A DNA stretch of 64,000 nt from Rhodococcus sp. B7740 (GTDB lineage Bacteria > Actinomycetota > Actinomycetes > Mycobacteriales > Mycobacteriaceae). A program made the position numbers and the translations under genes. Below the pieces are notes generated by a model. The model did not search any database and was not told the origin of the DNA. It worked only from the letters and a program-made list of their open reading frames with translations. Shown in pieces: positions 61,512 through 64,000 of this stretch. Each line of letters begins with the position of its first letter. Within the stretch, counting starts at the first letter, position 1. Location of the stretch: positions 558,001 through 622,000 of the forward strand of contig NZ_CP010797.1 in assembly GCF_000954115.1 (NCBI RefSeq), read 5' to 3'.

Positions 61512-62674
61512 ATTCCCGCGTACACCTGCCGGTACAGGTCGACGATCTGCTCGGCTGTCGGCACCACCGGATTGTTGCCCGGGCTACCCGAGGCCAGCGC
61601 CTGCTCGGCCATCAGCGGCAACAGCTGGTCCCACTTCGCCTTCTCGATCCCGAAGGTCTCCGGAGTCGGAACCTCCACCTCACGGCACAGTGTGACGATT
61701 GCGTCCTGCAACTTGCCACCGGCAAGCTGATCCGAGTCGCTTTCCGACGCCGCGCCCAGTGCGCGGGCGCAATCGGCGTAACGCGCCTGGGCCCCGTCGA
61801 TCGAGAATGCCGTGACGGCAGGCAACAGCATCGCGTTGGAAAGCCCGTGTGCCACATGGAAATGCGCGCCGATGGGTCGACTCATACCGTGCACCAGGCA
61901 GACGCTCGCATTGGAGAAAGCCATTCCCGCCTGCGTCGAGGCATGCATCATCGCCTCGCGCGCCTGCCGGTCGTCGCCGTCCCGATAGGCCCGCAGCAAC
62001 GACGTCCTGATCGTGCGAATCGCACTGAGGGCCAAACCGTCGGAAATGGGGTTGGCCTTCTTGCTCACGTACGCCTCGATGGCATGAGTGAGCGCATCGA
62101 CGCCGGTATCGGCCGTCAAGCGCGCCGGCATCGACATCGTCAACTCGAAGTCGATGATCGAAGCAATCGGCAGGAACGACAGCCCGGGGCACAACATCTT
62201 CTCGTCCGATGCCACGTCGGTGATGATGGTGAACTGAGTTGCCTCCGAACCACTTCCGGCCGTGGTAGGTATAGCGATGATCGGTAGCGCGGGGCCGGTC
62301 GACAGCACCGGAGCCTTGAAGTCCCGCATCGTGCCGCCCTGCACCGCGAGAATGGCCAGTGCCTTGGCCGTATCCATCGGACTGCCGCCGCCGAACCCGA
62401 TGATCGAATCGGCCGAATGCTGCTGCACCGCGTCGAGGCCCGCGACCAAGGAATCGGTCGTCGGATCGGGAACGGTGCCCGAGAACAGTGCCGGGGTCTT
62501 CCCGGCCTCGGTCATGATCTTCATCAAACGATCCGCCGAGCCGTTACCGGCCATGAACGCATCGGTGACGAGCAACGGCCGTGACACGTCGAGATCGGTC
62601 AGCACCGTCCCCAGCTCTTCGACGGCACCGCCGCCCAGCTTGAGGAACCGAGGAAACGAGATGTTGGAAACCAT
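61508..62674 (-). CDS. Iron-containing alcohol dehydrogenase
   Basis: A 388-aa group III metal-dependent alcohol dehydrogenase. Gly-Gly-Gly-Ser-Pro-Met-Asp near residue 95 binds NAD; the metal ligands are Asp near 195 (Asp-Thr-Gly-Val-Asp-Ala), His in Leu-Thr-His-Ala-Ile-Glu, and two His in Leu-Val-His-Gly-Met and Phe-His-Val-Ala-His-Gly. AAGGAG precedes the ATG. It follows mmsA on the same strand and may oxidise a hydroxyacid or 3-hydroxy compound for it. Confidence 0.9.
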   Translation of the reverse strand: MVSNISFPRFLKLGGGAVEELGTVLTDLDVSRPLLVTDAFMAGNGSADRLMKIMTEAGKTPALFSGTVPDPTTDSLVAGLDAVQQHSADSIIGFGGGSPMDTAKALAILAVQGGTMRDFKAPVLSTGPALPIIAIPTTAGSGSEATQFTIITDVASDEKMLCPGLSFLPIASIIDFELTMSMPARLTADTGVDALTHAIEAYVSKKANPISDGLALSAIRTIRTSLLRAYRDGDDRQAREAMMHASTQAGMAFSNASVCLVHGMSRPIGAHFHVAHGLSNAMLLPAVTAFSIDGAQARYADCARALGAASESDSDQLAGGKLQDAIVTLCREVEVPTPETFGIEKAKWDQLLPLMAEQALASGSPGNNPVVPTAEQIVDLYRQVYAGI

Positions 62675-62696
62675 GGTGTGCTCCTTCGCGAGGTGA

Positions 62697-62744
62697 CCAT
62701 GTGCGCGGAACTTCGTAACCTGCTACGAAGTTCCGCGCACATGG
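62697..62744. terminator. 21-bp perfect inverted repeat between mmsA and the dehydrogenase
   Basis: The arms at 62697-62717 and 62724-62744 are perfectly complementary with a 6-base loop. It lies between two genes of the same strand, just after mmsA. It may terminate or attenuate mmsA transcription. No U-tract follows the stem. An operator role cannot be excluded. Confidence 0.75.
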
Positions 62745-62762
62745 GCTGGCTGTTTTCGGGGC

Positions 62763-64000
62763 TCAGCTGTTCTCAGGGAAGCCGAGGTTGATGCCGCCGT
62801 GGCTCGGGTCGAGCCAGCGGCTGGTGACGGCCTTTCCTCGGGTGAAGAAGTGCACTCCCTCGGTGCCGTGGGCGTGGCTGTCGCCGAAGAGCGAGTTCTT
62901 CCAACCGCCGAAGCTGTAGTAGGACATCGGAACCGGGATGGGGACGTTGATGCCGATCATGCCGACCTCGACCTCGTTCTGGAAGCGTCGGGCCGCGCCG
63001 CCGTCGTTGGTGAAGATGGCGGTGCCGTTGCCGTAGGGATTGTCGTTGATCAGCTGCAGCGCGTCGCCGTAGGTGTCGACGCGAACGACCGACAGGACGG
63101 GTCCGAAGATCTCGTCGGTGTAGATGCTCATGTCGGGAGTCACGTGGTCGATCAGGGTGGGGCCGAGCCAGAATCCGTCGGTGCCACCGTCGGGCTGGAC
63201 GGTGCGGCCGTCGACGACGAGGGTGGCGCCTGCCGCTTCACCTGCATCGACGTACGAGGCGACCTTGTCACGGTGTGCCTTGGTGACGAGCGGACCCATG
63301 TCTGCCCCTCGGGTGCCGTCGCCGGTGACCAACGGTGTTGTCCGCTCGGCGATCTTGGCGACGAGTTCGTCGGCGATGCTGCCGACGGCGACGAGGGCGG
63401 AGATGGCCATGCAGCGTTCGCCTGCGGAGCCGAAGCCCGCGTTGACCATGGCGTCGGCGGCGAGATCGAGATCTGCATCGGGGAGGACGACGGCGTGATT
63501 CTTGGCTCCGCCCAGGGCCTGGACGCGTTTTCCGTGGGCGGTGCCGGTGGCGTAGACGTACTGGGCGATGGGGGTGGAGCCGACGAAGGAGATCGACTTG
63601 ATCTTCTTGTTCTCGAGGAGCTCGTCGACGGCAACCTTGTCGCCCTGCAGGACGTTGAAGACGCCATCGGGTAGGCCTGCCTCGGCCCAGAGCTCGGCGA
63701 GCCAGATACTGGCGCTCGGGTCTTTTTCGGACGGTTTGAGGACGACGGTGTTGCCTGCCGCGATGGCGATGGGGAAGAACCACATCGGGACCATGGCGGG
63801 GAAGTTGAAGGGCGAGATGATGCCGACCGGTCCGAGCGGTTGACGGATGGAGTAGACGTCGACGCCGGTCGACGCGTTCTCGGTGTATCCGCCCTTGAGC
63901 AGATGTGCCATGCCGCAGGCGAATTCGACGACCTCCTGGCCGCGGCCGATCTCACCCAGGGCGTCGGAGAGAACCTTGCCGTGTTCGGCGGTGATGATGG
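62763..64000 (-). CDS. mmsA: CoA-acylating methylmalonate-semialdehyde dehydrogenase (partial)
   Basis: The last 412 residues are visible; the 5' end is beyond the window. Phe-Asn-Phe-Pro-Ala-Met-Val-Pro-Met-Trp and Lys-Pro-Ser-Glu-Lys bind NAD; Gly-Glu-Arg-Cys-Met-Ala supplies the catalytic Cys; Gly-Val-His-Phe-Phe-Thr-Arg near the C-terminus is typical of MmsA. It converts methylmalonate or malonate semialdehyde to propionyl- or acetyl-CoA in valine and beta-alanine breakdown. Confidence 0.92.
   Translation of the reverse strand, partial: IITAEHGKVLSDALGEIGRGQEVVEFACGMAHLLKGGYTENASTGVDVYSIRQPLGPVGIISPFNFPAMVPMWFFPIAIAAGNTVVLKPSEKDPSASIWLAELWAEAGLPDGVFNVLQGDKVAVDELLENKKIKSISFVGSTPIAQYVYATGTAHGKRVQALGGAKNHAVVLPDADLDLAADAMVNAGFGSAGERCMAISALVAVGSIADELVAKIAERTTPLVTGDGTRGADMGPLVTKAHRDKVASYVDAGEAAGATLVVDGRTVQPDGGTDGFWLGPTLIDHVTPDMSIYTDEIFGPVLSVVRVDTYGDALQLINDNPYGNGTAIFTNDGGAARRFQNEVEVGMIGINVPIPVPMSYYSFGGWKNSLFGDSHAHGTEGVHFFTRGKAVTSRWLDPSHGGINLGFPENS

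Noticed and set aside
1-64000. CRISPR arrays, rRNA genes or a replication origin
   Set aside because: No regularly spaced direct repeats, ribosomal RNA sequence or DnaA-box clusters were seen.

Overview
The window looks like chromosome of a high-GC, mycolate-producing actinobacterium, most likely Rhodococcus or a close relative. The best evidence is a block at 40.1-49.9 kb in the order accD6, KAS gene, acpM, fabD, PucR regulator (mabR), aceE, DUF3052 gene and ahpE, which is the mycobacterial mycolate FAS-II neighbourhood. A gamma-butyrolactone synthase/receptor pair at 26.7-28.3 kb also fits Rhodococcus. All names come from reading the sequence; no database search was run.

1-26.5 kb is the right part of a siphovirus prophage that continues off the left edge. 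Reading rightward it has a tail module (major tail protein, -1 frameshift chaperone pair, 1628-aa tape measure, two baseplate-type proteins), a lysis cassette (C39-like peptidase, GH19 muramidase/chitinase-like enzyme, membrane proteins), and long fibre genes, two of which carry SGNH hydrolase domains. Cargo follows: an O-antigen-ligase-like membrane protein whose start lies in an 18-bp hairpin, a 43-aa membrane microprotein, and a Fic protein on the opposite strand. The right arm has two small genes with a strong terminator, a first tyrosine recombinase, and a leftward operon of a second integrase, a DUF2637 membrane protein and a lipoprotein. It ends at a 3' tRNA fragment plus tRNA-type terminator (attR). 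Head and early genes must lie to the left. Most rightward genes overlap by 1-17 bases, so translation is probably coupled.

26.7-39.9 kb is host accessory chromosome: the afsA-like/TetR signalling pair with a palindromic operator, a Nudix hydrolase, a DHA2 efflux pump, a GAF-ANTAR regulator, a universal stress protein, a Tat-exported metallophosphoesterase, a lipoprotein/membrane protein pair, a YdeI-like protein, tRNA-Met, a molybdopterin oxidoreductase, a serine hydrolase, a DUF3145 protein and a cold-shock protein.

40.1-49.9 kb is the FAS-II and pyruvate dehydrogenase block. A TTTGT-N9-ACAAA palindrome, the type bound by MabR, sits directly upstream of fabD. ahpE is followed by a terminator and tRNA-Val(TAC).

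50.0-57.8 kb is a decayed, AT-richer island beside tRNA-Val. It holds an IS256-type transposase wreck, a DUF4062-like (TIR-like) protein, a DUF3644-like (HEPN-type) protein, two single-pass membrane proteins on either side of an IS3-family element, and several frameshifted or truncated genes, some phage-derived. It reads as a worn defence/phage island.

57.9-64 kb returns to host chromosome: a nitroreductase, an unknown protein, an FAD oxidoreductase, an amino-acid permease, an iron-dependent alcohol dehydrogenase, and methylmalonate-semialdehyde dehydrogenase cut by the right edge.
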